Shown here: positions 43,174-51,695 of the stretch, one piece after another
Layout of the letters: the number at the start of each line of letters is the position of its first letter
Position numbering within the stretch: the stretch's first letter is position 1
Origin: Colimorpha_A sp900556615
Lineage (GTDB): Bacteria; Bacillota; Clostridia; Oscillospirales; CAG-272
Direction of reading: 5' to 3'
Assembly: GCA_963598415.1 (NCBI GenBank)
Contig: CAVBUH010000067.1
Coordinates: forward strand, 55,430-119,429
DNA length: 64,000 bases
The notes under the pieces: model-generated
Database searches by the model: none
What the model saw: the letters and a program-made list of their open reading frames with translations, nothing else
What the model was told of the DNA's origin: nothing
Position numbers and translations under genes: made by a program

Positions 43174-45963
43174 ATGGCGGAGAAATGGTATGATAAAAGC
43201 ATAAAACAGACAGAAATATGGCTAAAAACCGATTCCTCCCGCGGACTCGGCAGGGAAGAGGTGATGAAGCGCCGCAAGCTGGACGGCGAAAATGATATAT
43301 ATCCTTCCCCTAAAAAATCCTTTTTTAATTATCTGAAGCATTTACTCACCGATTATACTTCGATCCTTATGCTTGTGACATTGCTTATTGCAGCGGTTTT
43401 TGAGGAAACCGAAAACCTGCTTGTCATGCTGCTGATTCTTGTGACATATTATGTCATTGTTTTATTTACTTATGTCAAGTCTCAAAGGATACTGGAAGGA
43501 CTCGGTACCTATGCGCTTCCCAATGCGAAGGTGCTGAGAGGCGGAAGGCTGTTTATGATCAAGCAAAAGCAGCTTGTAAGAGGCGACGTTATATATGTCT
43601 CAACAGGAGACATTGTTCCCTGTGACGCAAGGCTTGTTGAATGCGACGAACTTGAGGTGCTTGAGGTAAATATTACTACGGTTACGCATGCGGTAAAAAA
43701 GGACGCCCGATTTATAGATTATCACGATATATCCCCGGCACAGCAGAAAAATATGATTTTTGCTTCGACTATTGTGACTCATGGTACTGCAAAAGCAATC
43801 TGCTGTGAAATCGGAAGTGATACTCTTGTCTGCGCGATGAAGAAAAATACCCCTATCATGTCACATGAGAGACTTGAAATCCTGGATAAAATAGGTGGCT
43901 TCTGCAAGAAATGGACGCTGGTGATGACGCTTGCGGTCATGCTTCTTACGGTTGCGGATATTTTCTTCTCGGGTTCGCAGATTGGAATTTTTGACAGTTT
44001 TATGACGGGATTATCGCTTGCTGTGTCGTCGATGAGTGAGTTTTATACCGCTTTTGCTTATATTGTATTGGCTTGCGGAATATTCGCGGCAGTCAATAAG
44101 AAAAAAGATGTGAACACCGGCGCGCTTATCAAAAACACGGATAAGCTTGAAGAAATAAAAAATTTAACTTGTCTGATTGTTCCAAAACAGGCTGCTTTCA
44201 GCATCCGCGATATGAAAGTCGGAAAAGTGTATGCAAACGGAGATGTTTTTATTCCCGGTGAGCACGGATATAAGCGCAATGCGGCGCGGGTACTCAGATA
44301 CGCACTGCTTTCTACCGGCCTCTACGGCGCCGGGAAACTGATTGAAAACAATCAGAGCAGAGATAATATTTACAGCTCTGAGGAAGAAGCGATTATCGCC
44401 GCGGCAGAAAAATGCGGTGAATACAACATTGAGCTTGAAAAACGGTATCCTATGCTTCAGCATATTGGCAAAAGCTCGGATTGCCGTTTTGAGACAACTC
44501 TTGTCAGATATGAAAACGGTTTTTTTGTTTCCTTGAGGGGGGAATATAACTCCATTCTTCCGCTCTGCAGATTTTATACAGAGGACAGCCGTATTTACGA
44601 GATGACGCCGGAAAAAAGAAGCGAATTTCTTGTCAGCGCCGAAAAGCTGTCACGGGAATCCTTTCATGTGATTGCTGTTGCTTCTAAGGATACGATATAT
44701 AATAATTTAAAACGTCTTTCTGCCTGTCAGTCCGATCTTACCTTTGAAGGATTTCTGGCTATTAAGGAGCCTGTCCTTCCGGAAGCTGCGAAAAATGTCT
44801 TAAGATGCCGCAATGCAGGGATAAAAGTCATCATGCTGTGTCCCGAAGTGAGTGAGAATAATGCGATTCTTGCCGAAACACTGGGAATTGCGTCTTCAGC
44901 CGAACAAATTATTACCGCAGATGTCCTTTCATCTATGAAGGAGGGGCTTTTCAGGGCTAATCTTGATATTTATACGGTATATCAGGGAATTAATCTCGCG
45001 CAGAAACGGCTTCTTGTACGCTTTCTTCAGGAGAAAGGTGAGCGCGTCGGATATCTCTGCTCAGAGCTTGATGAAATTATTATGATGAAAGAGGCCGATG
45101 TAGGATATTCGGAGAGTATAACGATTTCCGATAAAGCGGGTAATGCCGGAATAGATCTTGCCGGCAGAAATGTACCGGTTTATACCAAAAGTGCCGGGGG
45201 TACCAACGGCATCGGGTGCGAGGCGCTTAAATATGTTTCCGATGTCATTATTTCGGAGGCGGATAAATCGGGAACCGGAGGCTTTAATGCTGTCGTGGAT
45301 TCTATAATATGTTCCAAGGCGGTATATTATAATTTGTACCGAATGCTGAAGTATATGATTTCATCACAGCTTGCAAAGCTTTTTATCGTGTTTATTTCGG
45401 TCTTTATGGGTATGACGGCATTTACCCCGCCTCAAATTTTATTTTGCGGTTTGGTAATGGATTTTGCTGCATTGATTATAATTGCTTTTGAACGGTCGGG
45501 ACCGGCACTTCTTAAAATGCCGTCTCACATAACCGAAAAATTGACGCATCCTCTTATCAAGAATGCCGAGAGCGTGATAATCGGTATCTTTTGGGCGGCG
45601 GCAACACTTGTGGCGGTTCACCTTATGCTGAAAAAAGATATCATTACCGATATGCATGTACCGGTCTGCTGCTTTCTTAGTTTTATTCTGACCCAGATCG
45701 CGATGCTCAACGAGTGTAAGCGGGAGCAGAGTATTTTTGACAGGAATGTTAAAATTAACGGTGCCTATATCGCAATGCTCCTCGTAACCGTTGCATTTCT
45801 TCTGCTTGCTTTCGGAAATAGCAAGGTTGGACTGTGGTTCTCAATAGAACCGATTCCGCCTTATGCGATTATAGGCATTATTTGCGTTCCTATTGTTATC
45901 ACTCTTTGTTGTGAGATATATAAGCTGTTTACTTCCAAGACCTTCAACAATGAACTGAAATAA
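43174..45963 (+). CDS. P-type ATPase-fold protein lacking all catalytic motifs (pseudo-ATPase)
   Basis: The 929-aa intact reading frame aligns end to end with P2-type cation ATPases: N-terminal 'TDSSRGLGREEV', 'RGDVIYVSTGDIVPCDARLVE', a hinge-like region and ten helices. Every catalytic signature is replaced. DKTGT is 'VPKQAAFS' (336-343), TGES is 'ITTVTHAV' (167-174), the KGA motif is 'LRGEYN' (454-459), the MxTGD motif is 'IMLCPEVSEN' (553-562) and GDGVND is 'LCSELDEII' (628-636). PEGL is 'SEFY'. In the M5 transport site, SERCA 'SSN-x-x-E' is 'SSQLAK'. The phosphorylated Asp is gone, so ATP-driven transport is not expected. Start chosen at 43174; an in-frame TTG (43120) is possible. Confidence 0.9.
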   Translation: MAEKWYDKSIKQTEIWLKTDSSRGLGREEVMKRRKLDGENDIYPSPKKSFFNYLKHLLTDYTSILMLVTLLIAAVFEETENLLVMLLILVTYYVIVLFTYVKSQRILEGLGTYALPNAKVLRGGRLFMIKQKQLVRGDVIYVSTGDIVPCDARLVECDELEVLEVNITTVTHAVKKDARFIDYHDISPAQQKNMIFASTIVTHGTAKAICCEIGSDTLVCAMKKNTPIMSHERLEILDKIGGFCKKWTLVMTLAVMLLTVADIFFSGSQIGIFDSFMTGLSLAVSSMSEFYTAFAYIVLACGIFAAVNKKKDVNTGALIKNTDKLEEIKNLTCLIVPKQAAFSIRDMKVGKVYANGDVFIPGEHGYKRNAARVLRYALLSTGLYGAGKLIENNQSRDNIYSSEEEAIIAAAEKCGEYNIELEKRYPMLQHIGKSSDCRFETTLVRYENGFFVSLRGEYNSILPLCRFYTEDSRIYEMTPEKRSEFLVSAEKLSRESFHVIAVASKDTIYNNLKRLSACQSDLTFEGFLAIKEPVLPEAAKNVLRCRNAGIKVIMLCPEVSENNAILAETLGIASSAEQIITADVLSSMKEGLFRANLDIYTVYQGINLAQKRLLVRFLQEKGERVGYLCSELDEIIMMKEADVGYSESITISDKAGNAGIDLAGRNVPVYTKSAGGTNGIGCEALKYVSDVIISEADKSGTGGFNAVVDSIICSKAVYYNLYRMLKYMISSQLAKLFIVFISVFMGMTAFTPPQILFCGLVMDFAALIIIAFERSGPALLKMPSHITEKLTHPLIKNAESVIIGIFWAAATLVAVHLMLKKDIITDMHVPVCCFLSFILTQIAMLNECKREQSIFDRNVKINGAYIAMLLVTVAFLLLAFGNSKVGLWFSIEPIPPYAIIGIICVPIVITLCCEIYKLFTSKTFNNELK

Positions 45964-45976
45964 CAAAACTGTGTAT

Positions 45977-46156
45977 TTAAGGCAATACCGCGGGGTGCAC
46001 AGTTAATACCTTTATTGGGCTTTTGCCTGCGTCTTTTGCGTCATACTTCACAAATTTCGTCGGCAGAGGAGTCGCTCTTGCCTCCTCAAATTGTATTGTC
46101 TGACGAAAAATCTGGCGGCGCAACTGCACAACAATCATTGTGCGGTATTGCCTTAA
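45977..46156 (+). repeat. MITE-like repeat, reference copy
   Basis: This 180-bp element has perfect 15-bp terminal inverted repeats, TTAAGGCAATACCGC and GCGGTATTGCCTTAA. It has no coding capacity. Its interior contains CAAATTTCGTCGGCAGAGG and CTGACGAAAAATC, which can pair partly (TTTCGTC with GACGAAA). It is the cleanest copy in the window. The outer TTAA could be a duplicated target site or part of the repeat. Confidence 0.9.
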
Positions 46157-46183
46157 GTCTTGAGTGATGTGTCAATAATGAAG

Positions 46184-46222
46184 GGAGCCCCTATGACGAA
46201 GTTTTTTCGTCATAGGGGCTCC
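46184..46222 (+). terminator. very strong palindrome, probable terminator
   Basis: A perfect 17-bp stem (46184-46200 with 46206-46222, arms starting GGAGCCCCTATGACGAA) and a 5-nt loop are followed by TTTT on the plus strand. It could end the pseudo-ATPase transcript. Confidence 0.55.
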
Positions 46223-46399
46223 TTTTGAGATAAGAATTATGGGTGCCTCTATAAAATCACTGCCCCAAACCGGTTCGAGCTGTTTTCCGACATTCGTCAC
46301 AAAAATCCTTGACAGATTGATACGCTGTCTGCGGAATTTTTGTTTAGACTGACGAAAAAATCTTTGCCATCTATGAAATTGCATTTTCAGAGATACTCT

Positions 46400-47073
46400 T
46401 TATTTATTCAAAAAATTACTGATTGCGCAGTTAAAAGCAGTTGGATTTTTCTTTGCCACAAAAGAATTGCCCTTGATAAAATGTCAATTGCGAGTTTTTT
46501 ATACAGGCAGTGATGAATTCCGCATGCTTTCTTTTTATCTATCCTGATTCCGGCTATTACAAGTACATCAGCGGTAATTTTTTAGCTCTGATCTTGGATA
46601 TATTGGGCTGATTTACCATTAATTCAAGCATTTCTCGTTTCAACTCTACCTTTTCGCTGAAACTTGAAAAGAACCGGGGTGCGATATCCGATTCAATCGG
46701 TATTTGTACAAAAGCTTTAACGCCCTTTGCATTAAGGTTTCCGCCGTTCAGGATGAGCTTCATAACCTTGTCGGGATACGCGCAGCAAAGCACATCGCAA
46801 TATTTGCTTCGTCGAAAAACCTAAGATATCGGCTTTTTCAATTTGTAATGCTTTCAAAAATGCGAGAAGATCCTCTGTGAATTGCCTGACTGTAAAAGGA
46901 ACGCTTCCTCTCAGCGTCTTCCCGTGTCCTCTTGTATCAATGGGATGACTCGGTGTTCTGTTGAAAAGGCTTCTATCTGACGATCAAAATACCCGCTGTT
47001 TTCTCCGTTTCCGTGAAGAAATATAAGCGGGTTTCCTATGCCTTTCTTCATATAGTAGTGGGGCTATATCCAT
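46400..47073 (-). pseudogene. alpha/beta hydrolase, degraded by frameshifts
   Basis: On the minus strand the fragments read 'PLIFLHGNGENSGYFD', then (frame change) 'IDTRGHGKTLRGSVPFT', 'FLKALQIEKADILGFS', then 'AARIPDKVMKLILNGGNL', and finally 'FVAKKNPTAFNCAISNFLNK' and a stop at 46400. Together they make a normal alpha/beta hydrolase: oxyanion 'HGNG', 'DTRGHG' and the nucleophile-elbow region 'GFS-x-GG'. At least three frameshifts separate them, one right at the elbow. The start near 47073 is inferred. The gene is clearly inactive. Confidence 0.8.
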
Positions 47074-47102
47074 ATCAATTAAAAATATTCTCTTGCTTTT
47101 TT

Positions 47103-47429
47103 TCAGAGTTTTTTTCTTTTATACAGCTTTTTTCCGGCTTCAGAGACACCGAAAACGCCTATTCCTGCGCCCACTATCCAAAGAAAGGGAAAAATACATT
47201 CTTCTATATAGGTGCTTCTATCCATACTGATGGTTTTTCCGGTTTCTTCTTTAAAGCTTTCGTCGGGATTACCGTTTACGATGTTTTCCCTTATTATATT
47301 TTCATCCGGTTCAATATAAATGGTTTCACCGATCGGATTTTCTTCAGGCAGAATCTCTGCCGCTACATAAAACGGCAGAACAGAAAATAATAGGATTACG
47401 GGAATCATAGTAAAAATTTTTTTAGTCAT
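47103..47429 (-). CDS. small exported or membrane protein with two hydrophobic ends
   Basis: The 108-aa protein has a signal-like N-terminus (about 5-23), an acidic middle (Glu/Asp-rich, about 25-75) and a C-terminal transmembrane helix (about 80-96) followed by a basic tail 'KKLYKRKKL'. The layout (signal, acidic extracytoplasmic region, anchor, basic tail) is that of a small surface protein. No family recognised. It overlaps the 3' end of the MFS gene by 8 bp, so they are probably co-transcribed. Confidence 0.55.
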   Translation of the reverse strand: MTKKIFTMIPVILLFSVLPFYVAAEILPEENPIGETIYIEPDENIIRENIVNGNPDESFKEETGKTISMDRSTYIEECIFPFLWIVGAGIGVFGVSEAGKKLYKRKKL

Positions 47430-48507
47430 GGAGCACCTCGGAGGAAATAGAATGAGAATTGTGTTTTTTATTTTTTATATAAGAAAGTGTCTCCGCTGCT
47501 GCGACGGAAAGCAGCAGAAAACCGCATACAAGAGATATCATAGCAGAGGGATTTGCAGCAAAGTCCGGGAATAGTTTAATTCCGATATATCCGATATAAG
47601 AAGCACAGGAGGCAAGGGAATAAGAAAGTCCGGGATGCCGGGGCATAAAACGAAAAATCAAGGAAATAATGACCGGAATGGTCATATTAATGAGCATGAT
47701 TGCAAAAAGGGAAACCATTTTGGAATCACGACAAAACATCAGAAGCGCCGCCCCACCTCCGAGAGAAGCCGCTACAAGTAATAGAGAAAGCCTGTCAAAG
47801 AGAAACCCTCCAATCAAGCGTCCTATACCTGATGCAGCGGCAATAAGAAGGATAGCTTTTCTGCCGTGATTCCAATCAAATTGTAAAGAAAGATTCATAT
47901 AAGTTCCTATCGCGGCAGAGAAAATGAATAGTAGGATAAATATCGGCGCAAGACCGGTTTTCGGAGCTTTTTCATCACGTCTGAGATATGCTTCCGGCAG
48001 TCCTTCTCCTTTGTCGGAGGGAGCAGCTGCCATCAAGAGAAAAGCTGCGGCGATATATCCGAAAAACTGAGCATATCTGGCAAGCCCTAATCCAATGATA
48101 CTTCCGGCGGTAAAAAATCCAATTCCATAAGTGCGAAATTCAGAACGAGAGAGAAGGGAAGAGGAGGCAAAAGCATGAAATGCAGCGTTTCCGATCCCCA
48201 TCATAATTACTTTTGCGGTTATTCCGAATTTTATCGGAAATACGAATCCCATGAAAAGAATCATTACAGCCATTCTTACTCCGGTGTGTTTGTTTGTTAC
48301 ATCGTCTGCAAGTACCGAGAATAAAATTCTTGTTCCGATAGCTATTATATTAAAGAGAATGATAAGCATGGTAAGTTTATTACTGCTCGCGTGCAGTGCA
48401 ATGCTTCCGAGGAGCATTGCGGCACAGGCTGCATCTGCCATTAGACCCATGAAGGCGTATCTTGTCACCATAGGCGAGTTGGTTTTTGAGGTTTCAAAGG
48501 CTTTCAA
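47422..48507 (-). CDS. MFS-like transporter
   Basis: The 361-aa protein has about ten to eleven hydrophobic helices and a central basic loop ('LRRDEKAPKTG'), resembling a short major-facilitator protein. The substrate is unknown. It is slightly shorter than typical 12-helix MFS proteins. The RBS is AACGGAGGAC. The following gene overlaps it. The gene is next to the degraded hydrolase in a region with signs of decay but appears intact. Confidence 0.65.
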   Translation of the reverse strand: MKAFETSKTNSPMVTRYAFMGLMADAACAAMLLGSIALHASSNKLTMLIILFNIIAIGTRILFSVLADDVTNKHTGVRMAVMILFMGFVFPIKFGITAKVIMMGIGNAAFHAFASSSLLSRSEFRTYGIGFFTAGSIIGLGLARYAQFFGYIAAAFLLMAAAPSDKGEGLPEAYLRRDEKAPKTGLAPIFILLFIFSAAIGTYMNLSLQFDWNHGRKAILLIAAASGIGRLIGGFLFDRLSLLLVAASLGGGAALLMFCRDSKMVSLFAIMLINMTIPVIISLIFRFMPRHPGLSYSLASCASYIGYIGIKLFPDFAANPSAMISLVCGFLLLSVAAAETLSYIKNKKHNSHSISSEVLHD

Positions 48508-49564
48508 CGGTAGTCCTCCGTTATTTTTATTTTGACAAGAATATTATATCGCTTATCGGTGGGTTTGTCAATCGTATCGTGATTATATTCAAGAAGAAAA
48601 ATAAAAAGCCAATTGTTTTGTGAACTGTTCTCCGAGTGTTACCAATTTGATATGAATAAAAACAGAGCTTATTATTCAATGTTAACCTATATAAAACAAT
48701 GGACGCAATTTCTTTAGAAAACAGAAATAAACAACCAAAATCCCGGCATTTGTATACATATTGTGTAATCTAAATATGCGTCAGGTATTGTGTATGATAA
48801 TATTATGCAAGCTTGAAAGTTGAGAAAGACAGCGTACGGGAATTTCGGCATTATGGATGCAAAAACTACCCCGCCGAAAATCGGTGAGATTACGAGACGT
48901 TGTATTATGCTGTATTATTTTGTTCTTATAAGTAAGGATCAAAGGCTTGTCCTCCGTCAGGAACTGTGACAGGACGCGCCGTTAGAGCCTGAATTGGGGT
49001 AAATGCGAGTATTCGTCAAAATTTTTATAAATTCCGCCTTTTTGTTTTTTCACTTCTGTTTTCATCGGTGTAGCACATCGACAAATATGAAGCATAATTT
49101 AACACTGAAATGAGAAATGGTTAAAAACACGAATTATTAAAAGTCCACTCCAGTAAATTGAGAGGGATTACGGTGGATATTAACTTGTACTCCAAATCTT
49201 TTTTGGATGCACATTGGGGATGTGTTAATTCAGAAGTGTTACGGGCTATTATTTTAGAATTATAAAATAGAGATTTTGTAATTTACTCAAAAATGATTAT
49301 AAAATACAAGTTAAGCTTTTTTAAGGTTTTTATATTTCAGTTTGTCTTTTTAGTTAAAAAAGCGGAGTGCCTTTTAACAAAAATGTTTCGGGGCAACCCC
49401 ATTTTGAATTTCAGGGGCAAAGAGATTTTGAAAAAGGTCAGAAAATAGATATTTTCGCACCTTTTCGGTAAAAGTCCCCCAAATGCTTATTTTATGGTGT
49501 TTTTGCAAGGTTTTTGGTGTAAAAAAGCACCCCTGCAAATCAATGCAAGGGTGCGAATTTTATT
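48508..49564. other. 1-kb AT-rich gap at the edge of the mobile island, no gene supported
   Basis: No frame longer than about 60 codons is convincing on either strand. The sequence is low complexity with scattered short palindromes. It separates chromosome-like genes (MFS) from the mobile island, so an island boundary is likely here, but I cannot see a flanking repeat because the right end is outside the window. Confidence 0.55.
49521..49556 (-). terminator. intrinsic terminator of the recombinase gene
   Basis: On the minus strand GCACCCTTGCA and TGCAGGGGTGC form an 11-bp stem (one mismatch) with a 6-nt loop, followed by TTTTTT. It lies just after the large serine recombinase stop. Confidence 0.75.
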
Positions 49565-51511
49565 TTAGACTGCCTTTCTTTTTATGAGGCAGTCTGCCTT
49601 TTTACAATAAAAGTTCTGATTAGCGCTTTTCGCTAATAGCTGCCTGTGCAGTATAGCATCAAGGGATGACTTTTTACCACACTTACCAACGGTTGTGATT
49701 ATACCATTCTGATTTTCGTTTTTCAATAGGTTCGGGAAATATTGTTGTAATTCAGTCAAACCGATTACATCCCCGATATGTAGAGGAGGTTCATCCTCCT
49801 CGTCATCATTGAAACTGATAACGGCATTGTTTTTTCTACCCTCTGTTACCATATCCAATGTTGTGGTATCTTTTCCGTCTAAATTCATATACCAACGAAA
49901 ATGATTTCTACCGTTTGGCACGATCTTGGAAACAAACTTACGAATGATGTGTCGGTCAATTTGCGGGTTGGAAAAGTCTATCATAGCGTCGAGAGAAGAT
50001 TGTATTTCATCCCAACATATATCAGGATTTTGTATTGCATCTTCGGTTGCAAGCATACGCTCATATTCTTCCGTGAGTTCCAAAAGAGCTTTTTCAATTT
50101 TCTCTTTTTGCTCTTTATATTCCTCTTTGCTAATTTCACCGTCTGTTCTCATCTCAAGCAGCGTGTTCTTCTTGTTTTTATAACGCTCTATTTGAGCTAC
50201 AATTCCGGTCAAATTAACCTTCTTAGGCTTCTCAACCTGATAGCACTCCTTGATTAGCTTGCAGACTGTATCGACCGTTTCTTTTCTTTCTTGCCATATC
50301 TGCTCAAAGATCATCTTTGCCATCATTTCAAGTTTCCAATCGGCAATCATTGATTGGTCGCAATATCCGGTATCATCAGCTCCCGCTTTTCTTCGTTGAC
50401 TTGCCGAACCATTGTTAAGTTGATTGTAGCATTGATAACCATACGACCAAGGCATACCTTTGTTTTTGTGCCATCTGTTTTTTCTGAAAGAGTGACCGCA
50501 AGTGCAGAGAAGTTTGCTGCCCCACAAGTCTTTGTTTTCCTTAATTCCGTGAGTGGATTTTTTCTTCTGTGTGGCTTCATTAGCACTCTTAAATGAAGTC
50601 CTTACTCTGCGAGCTTTAATCTCTTGACACTTATGCCATTCTTCCTCTGATACAATCGGTTCAAAATCTGCTTTAACACACATATAAGTAGAAGCATCGT
50701 GATTATTGACTCTCTTTTGCTCCAAGTAGTTATTGCTATACGACTTGCCGTATGCCATAACCCCCATATATGTTTGGTTATTAAGAATACGGGAAACCAC
50801 TCCTGCGTTCCACTTGACTAAGCCTGAAGCGTTTAGGCGTTGCAGACGAGTAAGTTCATTCGCAATAACCATAGTACCTTTTCCACTAAGGTACATATCA
50901 TAAATCATCCTGACAGTTTCGGATTGGTCGGGGTTCTTAACATAAGTATCTCCCACACGGTCATAACCGAGGATATTTCCGCATCCATAAATCGTGCCGT
51001 TAATTCTGCTGATCTGTTGTCCCGCTTTCACTCTTTCGGAAACCTTGCGGCTTTCTTCCTGCGCCAACGTTGCCATAATGGTTAAGCGAAGTTCTCCATC
51101 GCCATCCATAGTCCAAATATTGTCCTCTACAAAATACACTTCCACGCCAATGTTCTTCAATTCTCTTGTTGTAACAAGTGTATCTACGGTGTTTCGAGCA
51201 AATCGGCAAACCTCACGTGTAACGATAAGGTCAAACTTTCCTGCTTTGGCATCTTCAATCATTTGCAAAAAAGCAGGTCTTTTTTTAGCTTGTGTTCCGG
51301 TTATGCCCTCATCAATGTATTTATTGAGAACATTCCAATTAGGATGATATTTTGCTTGGTCATCGTACCATTGGATCTGATTTTCAAGGGCAGATAACTG
51401 AGCTTCGTGTTCTGTTGATACTCGACCATAAAAGACCATATCTCTTGTTCTGTTACGGTCTAAAAAAGCGTAAGGGTTTCCAACCCTTTGTGGACTGTTT
51501 ACATTTAACAT
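49565..51511 (-). CDS. large serine recombinase (resolvase/TnpX family)
   Basis: The 648-aa site-specific recombinase has an N-terminal resolvase domain with catalytic serine S32 in 'YGRVSTEHEAQ', the 'VCRFARN' segment and 'ATLAQEESRKVSERVKAG'. A recombinase domain follows, then a zinc ribbon ('LLCTCGHSF', 'YQCYNQLN', 'GYCDQS'; about 345-400) and a coiled-coil region (about 440-500). These enzymes excise and insert integrative elements. AAAGGAGGT precedes the ATG. It is the leftmost gene of the island. Confidence 0.92.
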   Translation of the reverse strand: MLNVNSPQRVGNPYAFLDRNRTRDMVFYGRVSTEHEAQLSALENQIQWYDDQAKYHPNWNVLNKYIDEGITGTQAKKRPAFLQMIEDAKAGKFDLIVTREVCRFARNTVDTLVTTRELKNIGVEVYFVEDNIWTMDGDGELRLTIMATLAQEESRKVSERVKAGQQISRINGTIYGCGNILGYDRVGDTYVKNPDQSETVRMIYDMYLSGKGTMVIANELTRLQRLNASGLVKWNAGVVSRILNNQTYMGVMAYGKSYSNNYLEQKRVNNHDASTYMCVKADFEPIVSEEEWHKCQEIKARRVRTSFKSANEATQKKKSTHGIKENKDLWGSKLLCTCGHSFRKNRWHKNKGMPWSYGYQCYNQLNNGSASQRRKAGADDTGYCDQSMIADWKLEMMAKMIFEQIWQERKETVDTVCKLIKECYQVEKPKKVNLTGIVAQIERYKNKKNTLLEMRTDGEISKEEYKEQKEKIEKALLELTEEYERMLATEDAIQNPDICWDEIQSSLDAMIDFSNPQIDRHIIRKFVSKIVPNGRNHFRWYMNLDGKDTTTLDMVTEGRKNNAVISFNDDEEDEPPLHIGDVIGLTELQQYFPNLLKNENQNGIITTVGKCGKKSSLDAILHRQLLAKSANQNFYCKKADCLIKRKAV

Positions 51512-51548
51512 CTTTATTACCTCCTTTGTTCTGAGTCTATTATAGAAA

Positions 51549-51695
51549 TTATTTAGAGGTTTGTGAAATGTGCGATTGCTCGTCTTGCAGCTGTTGTTTG
51601 ATTGCTCTAAGTGTAGGCTCGTTTATTAGCTTTTGTTCAAACAATATTTCTGCTAAGGCAATTACCGCATAAGTTCTGTCGATTTTCTTATCCAT
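51549..51695 (-). CDS. small conserved-looking 48-aa protein
   Basis: This short hydrophilic protein (MDKKIDRTYAVIALAEILFE at the N-terminus, ending SQTSK) starts after GAGGGGTGTTGTG and overlaps the stop of the MazF gene by eight bases. The strong RBS and coupling make it likely to be a real gene. I do not recognise a named family. It resembles small proteins often found beside recombinases in clostridial elements, but that is inference. Confidence 0.6.
   Translation of the reverse strand: MDKKIDRTYAVIALAEILFEQKLINEPTLRAIKQQLQDEQSHISQTSK

Larger units (their letters stand above)
45964..46399. other. repeat and palindromes between the pseudo-ATPase and the broken hydrolase
   Basis: This gap holds a 180-bp MITE-like repeat (45977-46156) and a 17-bp-stem palindrome (46184-46222). 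A further stretch with small hairpins and TCGTCA/GACGAAA remnants (46270-46370) may be the degraded interior of another repeat. No supported gene. Confidence 0.6.

Noticed and set aside
46172..46384. 70-codon minus-strand frame
   Set aside because: It is encoded by the 17-bp palindrome and repeat debris; no RBS and no family.
49565..51511. Phage origin of the island
   Set aside because: No capsid, portal, terminase or tail genes are visible; the recombinase with ImmR/ImmA and resistance cargo fits an integrative element better.
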